From assembly GCF_001513965.1 (NCBI RefSeq), contig NZ_KQ948038.1:62001-126000 (forward strand): a stretch of DNA of 64,000 bases, written 5' to 3'. This document shows, piece after piece, positions 7,960-17,449 of this stretch. This stretch comes from Streptomyces cellostaticus (GTDB lineage: Bacteria > Actinomycetota > Actinomycetes > Streptomycetales > Streptomycetaceae). A model generated the notes under the pieces. It ran no database searches, was not told the origin of the DNA, and saw nothing but the letters and a program-made list of their open reading frames with translations. The translations under genes and the position numbers were made by a program. The stretch's first letter is position 1; the number at the start of each line of letters is the position of its first letter.

Positions 7960-9639
7960 TCAGAAGCCCCTGGTCCTCTTCGCAGCCCGGCGCTTGCCGG
8001 CGGAGCCGACCCGCAGGGTCAGCCTGGAGATCTCGGATCCCAGGTTGACCCCGATGGCGATCGCCATGGCCAGGGAGGCGGCCTTGGCCAGCGACACCAG
8101 CCCCTTGTCCACGTCGTTCTGAGCCATGGCCAACAGCCCGAAGTAGGTGGCCGAACCGGGCAGCAACGGCCCGATCGCAGCTGTCGTGTAGGGCAACGCG
8201 GACGCGAACCGGTACCGCGACAACAGCTGCCCGAACAGCCCCACCAGCCCCGCCGCCGCGGCCGTGGAGGCGACCGGCGAGATACCGCCCGCGTAGTGCA
8301 TCGCGCCGTATACCGACCACGCGACACCCCCGTTGAGCGTCACGGCCAGCACGGTGGATCGTTCCTGCTGAAGCAGCACGGCGAACGTCAGCGACAACAG
8401 CATGGACGCGGCGATCTGTATCAGCGGCCGCTCGGAGATGCCCAGCGTCGTGTCCGGGTTCAGCTTGCCGCCGACCTTGACACCGAAGTACAGGACGACC
8501 AGCACGCCGGCGACGATGCCGACGAAGAAGTACATGACCTCCAGCAGGCGTGCGGCCGCGGTGATGTAGAAGCCCGTCAGACCGTCCTGCACGCCCGCCA
8601 CCAGCGCCCGCCCGGGCAGCAGCGCGAACAGCCCGCCGGTGATGACCGCGGACGCCTTCACGTCGACATGGGCCAGCGCGAACGCGACGCCGATCGCCGC
8701 GGGCGGCATCGCGGCCACCGTGAACTGGTAGAACTCCGGCAGCCCGCGCCCCGCGCACAGCCAGGCCAGCCGGTCGCCGAGCATCGCACCCACCGCGGCC
8801 GCGACGAACACGATCAGGTCACCGCCGACCAGCACGGAGGCCGCCCCCGCGAGCAGCCCGCTCGCCAGGGTCAGGGCCCAGCCGGGGTAGGGGTGCCGGT
8901 TACGGCGGATCTCCGCCAGGCGCCGGTAGGCCTCCTCCAGGGAGACATGGGTCTCGGGGTCGGTCAGGTCGTCCACCAGCCGGAACACCGCCGCGAGCCG
9001 CGTGTAGTCCGTTCCCCGCCGCCGTACCGTCCGCGACGCCGTCACCGGGTCCTCCACCAGGGACGGCTGGTGGGAGATCGACAGCAGCGTGAACGTGACG
9101 TTCGGCTCGCAGCGGTCCAGGCCGTAGGACCGGCACACCGCGAACATCGCGGCCTCCACGTCCTCCGCGCCCTCGCCGCCGGCCAGCAGCAGCTCGCCGA
9201 TACGCAGGGTCAGGTCGAGCACGCGCGGGACCGCCGGGCCCTCCTCCTCGGCCCGCTGCACGGGCTCCGGCGCCGGCCGCTCGGCCACCGGCATGCGCAG
9301 CATCGTGCGCATCCGGTCCTGCCAGGGCGCGTCCTTGATCAGGCTGACCGCCGGCATGCCGGTCGCCGGGGTGAACGCGGCCGGGGCGTCCTTGGCGCTG
9401 TAGGTTCTCGGCAGGCTGAACGCCGACCCCTCCGGCTCGGCACCCGGCACCTGCGGCGTCTCCAGGCCCTTCGGCACGGCGAACTCGGACGTGGTCTCCG
9501 GCTCACCGCCGCCCCTGGGGACCGCGAGGCCCTCAGGAATGGCGAACTCGGACGTGATCTCCGGGTCGTACCGCGCCTCGTCCGACCGGGGCTTGCGGTC
9601 CTCCGCCTCCGTCACCTCGCACCGCTCCCTGAACGACAC
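7960..9639 (-). CDS. Threonine/serine exporter, ThrE type (fused two-domain form)
   Basis: 559 residues. A long charged N-terminal part (to about residue 140) has two similar EITSEFAIPEGL / ETTSEFAVPKGL segments. Next is a ThrE/DUF1212 domain with a soluble stretch and membrane helices, and from about residue 390 a second helical domain (DUF3815 type). The actinobacterial fused form has about ten helices, like C. glutamicum ThrE, which exports Thr and Ser. The start is given at GTG 9639; an in-frame GTG 24 bp later (VTEAEDRK) is also possible. Ends 7 bp from the convergent dedA stop. Confidence 0.9.
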   Translation of the reverse strand: MSFRERCEVTEAEDRKPRSDEARYDPEITSEFAIPEGLAVPRGGGEPETTSEFAVPKGLETPQVPGAEPEGSAFSLPRTYSAKDAPAAFTPATGMPAVSLIKDAPWQDRMRTMLRMPVAERPAPEPVQRAEEEGPAVPRVLDLTLRIGELLLAGGEGAEDVEAAMFAVCRSYGLDRCEPNVTFTLLSISHQPSLVEDPVTASRTVRRRGTDYTRLAAVFRLVDDLTDPETHVSLEEAYRRLAEIRRNRHPYPGWALTLASGLLAGAASVLVGGDLIVFVAAAVGAMLGDRLAWLCAGRGLPEFYQFTVAAMPPAAIGVAFALAHVDVKASAVITGGLFALLPGRALVAGVQDGLTGFYITAAARLLEVMYFFVGIVAGVLVVLYFGVKVGGKLNPDTTLGISERPLIQIAASMLLSLTFAVLLQQERSTVLAVTLNGGVAWSVYGAMHYAGGISPVASTAAAAGLVGLFGQLLSRYRFASALPYTTAAIGPLLPGSATYFGLLAMAQNDVDKGLVSLAKAASLAMAIAIGVNLGSEISRLTLRVGSAGKRRAAKRTRGF

Positions 9640-9696
9640 CTTCCGTAAGCCTCAGTATGCGCATGCAAGGTGCACGCGATGCGCACGCCTACGCAA

Positions 9697-9726
9697 ACGG
9701 GCCGCACGCGTGCGCGTGCGGCCCGT
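9697..9726 (-). terminator. Terminator after ppa
   Basis: Perfect 13-bp stem ACGGGCCGCACGC (9697-9709) / GCGTGCGGCCCGT (9714-9726), 4-nt loop, 14 bp beyond the ppa stop and before the thrE-like gene on the same strand. Confidence 0.8.
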
Positions 9727-9739
9727 GGAACCCGAGGGG

Positions 9740-10231
9740 TCAGTGACCGCCCTGCTCCTTGAAGCGCTTGTACGAGCGCTCGATCTCGATCTCGGCGTCC
9801 GTGCGGCCCACCCAGTTGGCACCCTCGACCGACTTGCCGGGCTCCAGGTCCTTGTACACCTCGAAGAAGTGCTGGATCTCCAGACGGTCGAACTCCGACA
9901 CGTGGTGGATGTCGCGCAGGTGCTCCACGCGCGGGTCGGTGGCCGGAACGCACAGCAGCTTGTCGTCGCCGCCCGCCTCGTCCGTCATCCGGAACATGCC
10001 GATCGCGCGGCACTTGATCAGGCAGCCCGGGAACGTCGGCTCGTCCAGGATGACCAGCGCGTCCAGCGGGTCGCCGTCCTCGCCGAGGGTGTTCTCGACA
10101 AAGCCGTAGTCGGTCGGGTAGGCGGTCGAGGTGAAGAGGCGACGGTCCAGGCGGATCCGACCGGTCTCGTGGTCCACCTCGTACTTGTTCCGCGAACCCT
10201 TCGGGATCTCGATCGTGACGTCGAACTCCAC
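9740..10231 (-). CDS. ppa: Inorganic pyrophosphatase
   Basis: 163 residues, the family I soluble size seen in actinobacteria. It hydrolyses pyrophosphate to two phosphates and so pulls biosynthesis forward. Active-site pieces: IEIPKGSRNKYE, the signature GDPLDALVI with its metal-binding aspartates, and DPRVEHLRDI. The GTG start at 10231 (VEFDVTIEI) fits: GGAGGAG stands 6 nt upstream, and the ATGs before it fall in or before that site. Divergent from the dacB-like gene. Confidence 0.97.
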   Translation of the reverse strand: MEFDVTIEIPKGSRNKYEVDHETGRIRLDRRLFTSTAYPTDYGFVENTLGEDGDPLDALVILDEPTFPGCLIKCRAIGMFRMTDEAGGDDKLLCVPATDPRVEHLRDIHHVSEFDRLEIQHFFEVYKDLEPGKSVEGANWVGRTDAEIEIERSYKRFKEQGGH

Positions 10232-10310
10232 CGGTGGCTCCTCCATGATCAGCACATAGTTCTGGTGGTTAAGTGTCCCTCACGCAGGTGTGTGATCGCG
10301 AAAGGGGCTG

Positions 10311-11921
10311 GTGGTAGTGCCAGAGCTGAGGCCTTGGCGAGCCGCGAGACCGCAGGTGGAGCGGATCGCGAACGCCGTACGACCGCGTCTGGCACGCGCC
10401 GCGACGGCCACGAAACCGCGGGTCGCGCGGCTGAAGCGGGTGGTTCGCCCCGGTCTTGTCCGGATTGCGCACCTCCCCCGTCCGCGGACCGGCGGGACCT
10501 GGCAGTACACCGCGGGCGCCGTCACCGCCGGGCTGGCGCTGGCCGCCGGTGTGGTGACCGTCACCGGTCCCTGGGACGCCAACGGTCAGCGTACGGCCGA
10601 GCGGGACCGGGCGGTCGCTCTGGAGCGGTCAGGTGGCGCAGATCACGGCGCCCCGGGAACGTCCGCCTCGGCGCCCCGGCCCGCACCGAGCGCCGCACCC
10701 GTCCTGACGGGCCTGGGCGCCACCACGAGCACCGTCAGCACCAAGAAGGCGCCGCCCGCCGCAAAGGCCCTCGCAGACGTCATCGGGCCGCTCCTGGACG
10801 CCTCCGCGCTCGGCGGCAGCCACACGGCCGCCGTCGTCGACGTCACCACCGGCAAGCGGCTCTACGGCACCGACGCCGGCAAGGCCCTCGCCCCCGCCTC
10901 CACCACCAAGATCGCCACCGCCGTCGCCGCGCTGTCCGCGCTCGGCCCCGACCACCGCTTCACCACCCGCGCCGCCCTCGAACCCGACACCGGCGAACTG
11001 GTCCTGGTCGGCGGCGGCGACCCCACCCTCACCGCCCGCAAGAGCACGGAAGGCTGGGCGAGCCTGCGCACCCTGGCCGCCGGCACCGCCGCCGCGCTCA
11101 AGAAGCGCCACATCCACAAGATCACGCTCTCCTACGACACCACGCTCTACTCCGGCCCCGCACTGCACCCCATCGGCGTCAACGGCAACCTCGCCCCCGT
11201 CAGCGCCCTCATTGCCGACGAGGGCCGCACCGACGGCTCCATCAGCGGCCCGGCCACCCGGGTGTCCGACCCGGCGGCGGACGCGGCCGGCAAGTTCGCC
11301 GGCTTCCTGAGGGACGCCGGCATCGAAACCACGCCCCCCGGCCCCTCCAAGGCCACCAGCCGCGCCACGACCCTCGCCACCGTCTCCTCACCGCCGCTGT
11401 CCGCCCTGGTCGAGCGCATGCTGACCAACAGCGACAACGACATCGCCGAGGCCCTGGCCCGCCAGACCGCCCTCGCCGGCGGCGAGCCGGCCGATTTCGG
11501 CGGCGGCGCCAAGGCCGTCGCCATGCAGCTCGGGAAACTCGGCCTGCCGATGTCCGGTGCCTCCTTCCACGACGGCAGCGGCCTCAGCCGCGACGACCGG
11601 CTCACCGCGGACCTCCTCACCGCTTTGCTGGTCAAGGCCGGCGACCCGGCCCGCCCCGGCCTGCGCCCGGTCCTCACCGGTCTCCCCGTCGCAGGCTTCA
11701 CCGGCACCCTGACCAGCCGCTACACCGACGGCGCGGCAGGAGTCGTACGAGCGAAGACCGGCACGCTCACGGGCGTGAACACCCTGGCCGGCACGGTCGT
11801 GGACCAGGACGGCCACCTGCTGGCCTTCGCGTTCCTCGCCTCCGGCACGACGGACCCCCTGGAGGCCCAGACGGCCCTGGACCGGACGGCCACGGCCCTG
11901 GCGGGCTGCGGCTGCCGGTAG
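10311..11921 (+). CDS. dacB: D-alanyl-D-alanine carboxypeptidase/endopeptidase (PBP4 class, peptidase S13)
   Basis: 536 residues. A basic N-terminal tail is followed by one membrane anchor at about residues 67-86, a linker, and a class C penicillin-binding protein domain. Catalytic motifs: SxxK as S197-TT-K200, SDN in the middle (MLTNSDNDIAE), and KTG near the end (VRAKTGTLTG). It trims peptide stems or crosslinks of peptidoglycan outside the membrane. GTG start at 10311 with AAAGGGG about 6 nt upstream. The DUF2342 protease gene follows 92 bp later on the same strand. Confidence 0.93.
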   Translation: MVVPELRPWRAARPQVERIANAVRPRLARAATATKPRVARLKRVVRPGLVRIAHLPRPRTGGTWQYTAGAVTAGLALAAGVVTVTGPWDANGQRTAERDRAVALERSGGADHGAPGTSASAPRPAPSAAPVLTGLGATTSTVSTKKAPPAAKALADVIGPLLDASALGGSHTAAVVDVTTGKRLYGTDAGKALAPASTTKIATAVAALSALGPDHRFTTRAALEPDTGELVLVGGGDPTLTARKSTEGWASLRTLAAGTAAALKKRHIHKITLSYDTTLYSGPALHPIGVNGNLAPVSALIADEGRTDGSISGPATRVSDPAADAAGKFAGFLRDAGIETTPPGPSKATSRATTLATVSSPPLSALVERMLTNSDNDIAEALARQTALAGGEPADFGGGAKAVAMQLGKLGLPMSGASFHDGSGLSRDDRLTADLLTALLVKAGDPARPGLRPVLTGLPVAGFTGTLTSRYTDGAAGVVRAKTGTLTGVNTLAGTVVDQDGHLLAFAFLASGTTDPLEAQTALDRTATALAGCGCR

Positions 11922-12013
11922 GGAACGCCGCTCCCGCCCCGGAAGGCCGTTCCGTGGCCCCGCCCGACCGTCACGGTCTGCCTCCAGCGGGAGCGCTCAC
12001 GTACGGTTGACAC

Positions 12014-13162
12014 ATGACGAGCTTCGGTGGCACCGCATCTTCCGGGATGGTCGACTGGAACCTCGCGGTGGCAACCGCGACACGGCTCGTACGGCCGGGT
12101 CCCGACGTCAGCCGCGACGAGGCCAGGGCCGTCGTCGCGGAGCTGCGCCGGCACGCGAAGGCCTCGGAGCAACACGTCCGGGGCTTCACTCGTATGGGCA
12201 CCGAGGAGACCCACGACACCCCCGTGCTCGTCGTCGACCGCCCCGGCTGGGTCCGGGCGAACGTCGCCGGTTTCCGGGAGATCCTCAAGCCCCTCCTGGA
12301 CAAGATGGAGGAACGGCGCGGCAGCAGCCCCTCGGGCGCTGTCCTCGGCGCCGTCGGCGGCAAGGTCACCGGCGTCGAACTCGGCATGCTGCTGTCCTTC
12401 CTCTCCTCCCGCGTCCTCGGCCAGTACGAGACCTTCGCCCCCGCCACCCGCGACCTCCCGGCCGGCGGCCCTGCCGGGTCGCCCAACGGCGGCGGCCGCC
12501 TCCTCCTCGTCGCGCCCAACATCGTCCACGTGGAGCGCGAACTCGACGTCGAACCGCACGACTTCAGGCTCTGGGTGTGCCTGCACGAGGAGACCCACCG
12601 CACGCAGTTCACCGCCGTGCCCTGGCTCCGTGACCACCTCGAGGGTGAAATCCAGTCGTTCTTGGCGGAGACCGACGTCGACCCCATGACCGTGCTGGAA
12701 CGCGTCCGCGAAGCCGCCCAGTCCCTCGCCGGCGGCCGCCCCGAGGGCGAGGAGGACGACGGCGGACGCTCTTTCGTGGAACTCGTGCAGACTCCTGTCC
12801 AGCGCGAGATCCTCGGCCGCCTCACCGCCGTCATGTCCCTGCTGGAGGGCCACGCCGACTTCGTCATGGACGGAGTCGGCCCGGATGTCGTGCCGAGCGT
12901 CGCCGAGATCCGCGAGAAGTTCCAGCAGCGTCGCGCCAAGGGCGCCTCCCGGCTCGACCTCGCCCTGCGCAAACTGCTCGGCCTGGACGCCAAACTCAGG
13001 CAGTACCGGGACGGCGAACGCTTCGTACGGGCGGTCGTCGAGGAGGTCGGCATGGACGGCTTCAACCGCGTGTGGACCTCGCCCAACACCCTGCCCACCA
13101 AGGCGGAGATCGCCAAACCGGCGGACTGGGTCGCACGGGTGCACCGCAAGCCCGAGTCGTGA
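12014..13162 (+). CDS. Zinc-dependent metalloprotease, DUF2342 / F420-associated family
   Basis: 382 residues. The zinc motif is LHEETHRTQF (HExxH), with a downstream EGHADFVMDGV segment that may give the third ligand. This conserved actinobacterial family is annotated as a hydrolase or coenzyme F420 biosynthesis-associated protein; its true substrate is unknown. It stands between dacB and tilS, an order I recall as conserved in Streptomyces. No Shine-Dalgarno is visible; TACGGT (12002-12007) ends 6 nt before the ATG, so a leaderless message is possible. Confidence 0.88.
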   Translation: MTSFGGTASSGMVDWNLAVATATRLVRPGPDVSRDEARAVVAELRRHAKASEQHVRGFTRMGTEETHDTPVLVVDRPGWVRANVAGFREILKPLLDKMEERRGSSPSGAVLGAVGGKVTGVELGMLLSFLSSRVLGQYETFAPATRDLPAGGPAGSPNGGGRLLLVAPNIVHVERELDVEPHDFRLWVCLHEETHRTQFTAVPWLRDHLEGEIQSFLAETDVDPMTVLERVREAAQSLAGGRPEGEEDDGGRSFVELVQTPVQREILGRLTAVMSLLEGHADFVMDGVGPDVVPSVAEIREKFQQRRAKGASRLDLALRKLLGLDAKLRQYRDGERFVRAVVEEVGMDGFNRVWTSPNTLPTKAEIAKPADWVARVHRKPES

Positions 13163-13354
13163 AGCCCGTGGGGAAGTCGTGAAACGAATCCGGCCGACGG
13201 CAGGCGAACGCCCCTCCAATCACCCGTCCGAGGGACCGTGAGCCATGGGTAGGCGTGCAATGCTCGGGGAACGGCCCGCTTCTGTCACCATCTACACACT
13301 CTGAGTGACCGACGTCGGGCTCACCCCCCGAAAACTTCATGAAGGGAACCGGAC

Positions 13355-14437
13355 ATGGGTCCCCATCCTGCGGTCGCGGCGATACGCCTGGCGGTCCGCC
13401 GCGTCCTCCACGACATCCTCACCGACCACAGCCGTAACTCCGAAGCAGTGGCGACAGCGGCAGCGAGAGCAGCCACGGCAGCCGGCGATGCAGCCCGCGA
13501 AGCCCGTCGGCACGAGCGCCCGCCGTCCCCCCTCGTGCTCGTCGCGTGCTCCGGCGGCGCCGACTCCATGGCGCTCGCCTCCGCCCTCGCCTTCGAGGCC
13601 CCCAAACTCGGCATCCGCGCCGGCGGCATCACCGTGGACCACGGCCTCCAGCCCGGCTCCGACCTGCGGGCCGAGGAGGTCGTCCTCAGGCTGCGCGAAC
13701 TCGGCCTGGGCCCCGCCGAGTCCATCGCCGTGACCGTAGGCCGCGACGGCGGCCCCGAGGCCGCCGCCCGCGACGCCCGCTACGCCGCCCTCGACGCCGC
13801 GGCCGAACGCCACGGCGCCACCGCGGTCCTGCTCGGCCACACCCGCGACGACCAGGCCGAAACCGTCCTGCTCGGCCTCGCCCGCGGCTCCGGCATCCGC
13901 TCCCTGTCCGGCATGGCCGCGGTCTCGGGGGCCGGCGGCCGTTACCGGCGCCCCTTCCTGCACCTCGACCGGCAGACCGCCCGCAAGGCCTGCATGGTCC
14001 AGTCCCTGCCCGTCTGGGACGACCCGCACAACGCCGACCCTGCCTACACCCGCTCCCGGCTGAGGCACGAGGGCCTGCCCGCCCTCGAAAAGGCCCTCGG
14101 CAAAGGCGTCGTGGAAGCCCTCGCCCGCACCGCCCAGCTCTCCCGCGACGACGCCGACGCCCTCGACACCTGGGCCAGCCAGGCCGAGGTCTCCGTACGC
14201 GACGCAGCGGGCCTCCTGGAGTGCGCCAAGCTCTACGCCCTCCCGCCCGCCGTACGCCGCCGCGTCCTGCGCCGCGCCGCCATCGAGGCCGGCGCACCCG
14301 CCGGATCCCTCTTCGCCCGCCACATCGAGGAAGTCGACCGGCTGATCACCGGCTGGCGCGGCCAGGGAGCCATCAATCTCCCCGGCAAAGTCGTCGCACA
14401 GCGACAGGGTGGCAGACTGGTGATTCGGCAAGGCTGA
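13355..14437 (+). CDS. tilS: tRNA(Ile)-lysidine synthase
   Basis: 360 residues. The PP-loop SGGADS (residues 66-71) activates C34 of the minor tRNA-Ile with ATP before lysine is attached, changing decoding from AUG to AUA. Other landmarks are DHGLQPGS, LLGHTRDDQAETVLLGLARGSG and RRPFLHLDR. The C-terminal domain is short, as in actinobacteria. ATG at 13355 with AAGGGAA upstream. hpt follows after 86 bp; the tilS-hpt-ftsH order is found in many bacteria. Confidence 0.95.
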   Translation: MGPHPAVAAIRLAVRRVLHDILTDHSRNSEAVATAAARAATAAGDAAREARRHERPPSPLVLVACSGGADSMALASALAFEAPKLGIRAGGITVDHGLQPGSDLRAEEVVLRLRELGLGPAESIAVTVGRDGGPEAAARDARYAALDAAAERHGATAVLLGHTRDDQAETVLLGLARGSGIRSLSGMAAVSGAGGRYRRPFLHLDRQTARKACMVQSLPVWDDPHNADPAYTRSRLRHEGLPALEKALGKGVVEALARTAQLSRDDADALDTWASQAEVSVRDAAGLLECAKLYALPPAVRRRVLRRAAIEAGAPAGSLFARHIEEVDRLITGWRGQGAINLPGKVVAQRQGGRLVIRQG

Positions 14438-14523
14438 ATCCCGACCCCCGGAGCGACCCTCCGACGGCGGCCGGGGAGCCGGTCGCCGTAAGTGCGGCCG
14501 TAAGTGCGGGACGACCGAAAGTG

Positions 14524-15084
14524 ATGCGGGTGGACGCGAAAGACATGGGTGCCGACCTCCAGCAGGTGCTCATCACCAAGGAAGAGATCGACGCGAAGCT
14601 GGCCGAGCTGGCCGCGAAGATCGACGCGGAGTACGAGGGCAAGGACCTGCTCATCGTCGGCGTCCTCAAGGGCGCCGTGATGGTCATGGCGGACCTCGCG
14701 CGGGCGCTGTCCACCCCCCTCACCATGGACTGGATGGCCGTGTCCTCCTACGGCGCGGGCACCCAGTCCTCCGGTGTCGTCCGTATCCTCAAGGACCTCG
14801 ACACCGACATCAAGGGCAGGCACGTCCTGATCGTCGAGGACATCATCGACTCGGGCCTGACCCTGTCCTGGCTGATCAACAACCTCGGCTCCCGCGAGCC
14901 CGCCTCCCTGAAGGTGTGCACGCTGCTGCGCAAGCCGGACGCCGCCAAGGTCGCCATCGACGTGGAGTGGGTCGGCTTCGACATCCCGAACGAGTTCGTG
15001 GTCGGCTACGGCCTCGACTACGCCGAGAAGTACCGCAACCTGCCGTTCGTCGGTACGCTCGCGCCTCACGTCTACGGCGGCTGA
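14524..15084 (+). CDS. hpt: Hypoxanthine phosphoribosyltransferase
   Basis: 186 residues. Purine salvage: hypoxanthine (and guanine) plus PRPP give IMP or GMP. The PRPP-binding motif is VLIVEDIIDSG; VGVLKGAVMVMADL and the purine-contact region VGFDIPNEFVVGYGLDY are also present. The start is uncertain: ATG 14524 and GTG 14521 are adjacent and neither has a good ribosome site. Downstream of tilS and upstream of ftsH, as in Bacillus and other actinobacteria. Confidence 0.95.
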   Translation: MRVDAKDMGADLQQVLITKEEIDAKLAELAAKIDAEYEGKDLLIVGVLKGAVMVMADLARALSTPLTMDWMAVSSYGAGTQSSGVVRILKDLDTDIKGRHVLIVEDIIDSGLTLSWLINNLGSREPASLKVCTLLRKPDAAKVAIDVEWVGFDIPNEFVVGYGLDYAEKYRNLPFVGTLAPHVYGG

Positions 15085-15279
15085 GCCAACCGGGTCAGCT
15101 CTTGTAAGACGATCGGGAACCCCAGCGGGTTTCGCGCCGTTGGAGCAAGCAGAGACGGGATCGCCTGCCGTCCGTGCCACTCCGTGCGGCTTCGGACAAC
15201 AATGCTGGGGTACCGTCAGAAGAACTGTCTTATCAAACTCACTATGGCAGGAGGGACGGGGCGGCACCGCTCCGTATGG

Positions 15280-17316
15280 ATGGACGTGAAGCGATACTTC
15301 CGTGGGCCGGTCATGTGGATCGTGCTGGCCGTCCTTGCCGTGGTCGTGTTGATGCAGGTCGTCGGCTCGTCCGGCGGCTACAAGACGGTGGACACCGGCC
15401 AGGTCGTGGCAGCGATCAACGCGAACAGAGTCGAGTCGGCCAAGCTCACCACCGGTGACGAGCAGACCATCAAGGTCACCCTCAAGGACGGCCAGAAGGT
15501 CGAGGGCAGCTCGAAGATCCAGGCGAGCTACATCGGCGACCAGGGCGTGACCATCGCCGCCACGCTGCAGACCAAGTACCAGGACAAGCAGATTCCGGAC
15601 GGCTACACGGTCTCGCCGTCCAAGCAGAACCCGTTCGTCGGTGTCCTGCTCTCCCTGCTGCCCTTCGTCCTGATCGTGGTCGTCTTCCTGTTCCTGATGA
15701 ATCAGATGCAGGGCGGCGGCTCCCGGGTCATGAACTTCGGCAAGTCCAAGGCCAAGCTCATCACCAAGGACACCCCGAAGACGACCTTCTCCGACGTCGC
15801 CGGCTGCGACGAGGCCGTCGAGGAACTCCACGAGATCAAGGAGTTCCTCCAGGAGCCGGCCAAGTTCCAGGCCGTCGGCGCCAAGATCCCCAAGGGCGTG
15901 CTGCTGTACGGCCGTCCCGGTACGGGCAAGACGCTCCTCGCGCGTGCCGTCGCCGGCGAGGCCGGAGTGCCCTTCTACTCGATCTCCGGTTCCGACTTCG
16001 TCGAGATGTTCGTCGGTGTCGGTGCCTCCCGAGTCCGTGACCTGTTCGAGCAGGCCAAGGCGAACGCCCCGGCGATCGTCTTCGTCGATGAGATCGACGC
16101 GGTCGGCCGCCACCGCGGCGCCGGCCTCGGCGGCGGTCACGACGAGCGCGAGCAGACGCTGAACCAGCTGCTCGTCGAGATGGACGGCTTCGACGTCAAG
16201 GGCGGCGTGATCCTCATCGCCGCCACGAACCGGCCCGACATCCTCGACCCGGCTCTGCTCCGCCCGGGCCGCTTCGACCGGCAGATCGCGGTCGACCCGC
16301 CGGACCTCCAGGGCCGCCTGGAGATCCTCAAGGTCCACCAGAAGGGCAAGCCGGTCGCGCCCGACGTCGACCTGGCCGCCGTCGCCCGCCGCACCCCCGG
16401 CATGACCGGCGCCGACCTCGCCAACGTGTTGAACGAGGCCGCGCTGCTCACCGCCCGTGGCGACCAGAAGCTGATCGACAACAAGGCGCTGGACGAGGCG
16501 ATCGACCGCGTGGTCGCGGGCCCGCAGAAGCGGACCCGGATCATGTCGGACAAGGAGAAGAAGATCACCGCGTACCACGAGGGCGGCCACGCCCTGGTCG
16601 CGGCGGCTTCGCCGAACTCCGACCCGGTCCACAAGATCACGATCCTGTCCCGCGGCCGCGCCCTCGGCTACACGATGGTGCTCCCGGACGAGGACAAGTA
16701 CTCGACCACCCGCAACGAGATGCTCGACCAGCTCGGCTACATGCTGGGCGGCCGGGCGGCCGAGGAACTGGTCTTCCACGACCCGACCACCGGCGCTGCC
16801 AACGACATCGAGAAGGCCACCAACCTGGCCCGCGCGATGGTCACGCAGTACGGCATGACCGAGCGGCTCGGCGCGATCAAGTTCGGCGGCGACAACAGCG
16901 AGCCCTTCCTCGGACGTGAGATGGCTCACCAGCGCGACTACTCGGAAGAGGTCGCCGCGCTGGTCGACGAAGAGGTCAAGAAGCTCATCGAGAACGCGCA
17001 CAACGAGGCCTGGGAAATCCTGGTCGAGAACCGCGACGTCCTCGACCAGCTCGTCCTCCACCTGCTGGAGAAGGAGACCCTCGGCAAGGAGGAGATCGCC
17101 GAGATCTTCGCCCCGATCCACAAGCGCCCGCCGCGGCCCGCCTGGACCGGCTCCTCCCGTCGTACGCCCTCCACCCGCCCGCCGGTGCTCTCCCCGAAGG
17201 AGCTGGCACTGACCAACGGTGCGAACGGCGCGACGGCGGCGATCAGCACGGTGAAGTCCACGGCGGCCGAGCCCGCCCCGGCGACGGAGTCCCCGGAGGA
17301 CCGCACCGACGGCTGA
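15280..17316 (+). CDS. ftsH: ATP-dependent zinc metalloprotease FtsH
   Basis: 678 residues. Membrane helices are at about 10-28 and 120-140, flanking a small extracytoplasmic domain. The AAA domain has Walker A GRPGTGKT (211-218; the second residue is Arg, not the usual Pro), Walker B IVFVDEIDAVG and second-region RPGRFDR. The zinc site is H433-EGG-H437 (HEGGH instead of HEAGH). It degrades membrane and short-lived proteins. Start MDVKRYF at 15280 follows homologues I remember; an in-frame ATG at 15244 is possible and no start has an ideal ribosome site. The C-terminal 60 residues are low-complexity. A strong terminator follows. Confidence 0.95.
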   Translation: MDVKRYFRGPVMWIVLAVLAVVVLMQVVGSSGGYKTVDTGQVVAAINANRVESAKLTTGDEQTIKVTLKDGQKVEGSSKIQASYIGDQGVTIAATLQTKYQDKQIPDGYTVSPSKQNPFVGVLLSLLPFVLIVVVFLFLMNQMQGGGSRVMNFGKSKAKLITKDTPKTTFSDVAGCDEAVEELHEIKEFLQEPAKFQAVGAKIPKGVLLYGRPGTGKTLLARAVAGEAGVPFYSISGSDFVEMFVGVGASRVRDLFEQAKANAPAIVFVDEIDAVGRHRGAGLGGGHDEREQTLNQLLVEMDGFDVKGGVILIAATNRPDILDPALLRPGRFDRQIAVDPPDLQGRLEILKVHQKGKPVAPDVDLAAVARRTPGMTGADLANVLNEAALLTARGDQKLIDNKALDEAIDRVVAGPQKRTRIMSDKEKKITAYHEGGHALVAAASPNSDPVHKITILSRGRALGYTMVLPDEDKYSTTRNEMLDQLGYMLGGRAAEELVFHDPTTGAANDIEKATNLARAMVTQYGMTERLGAIKFGGDNSEPFLGREMAHQRDYSEEVAALVDEEVKKLIENAHNEAWEILVENRDVLDQLVLHLLEKETLGKEEIAEIFAPIHKRPPRPAWTGSSRRTPSTRPPVLSPKELALTNGANGATAAISTVKSTAAEPAPATESPEDRTDG

Positions 17317-17343
17317 CGCCTTTCGGCCAACCGGACCGGAATG

Positions 17344-17385
17344 AATGCCGCGCCCCCCAGGTTTTAGCCTGGGGGGCGCGGCATT
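17344..17385 (+). terminator. Terminator between ftsH and folE
   Basis: Perfect 18-bp stem, arms at 17344-17361 and 17368-17385, 6-nt loop TTTTAG, followed by two more Ts. It ends the ftsH transcript 28 bp after the stop, so folE has its own promoter or depends on readthrough. Confidence 0.9.
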
Positions 17386-17449
17386 TTCGCATGTCCGCAG
17401 AGAGAGCGCGTGGGCCGCACGCGTGACAGGCACAGGAACGAGGAACCAG

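Noticed and set aside
15184..15279. N-terminal extension of ftsH to 15184
   Set aside because: Residues before MDVKRYF are not membrane-protein-like and fall in the promoter region; start left at 15280 with 15244 as alternative.
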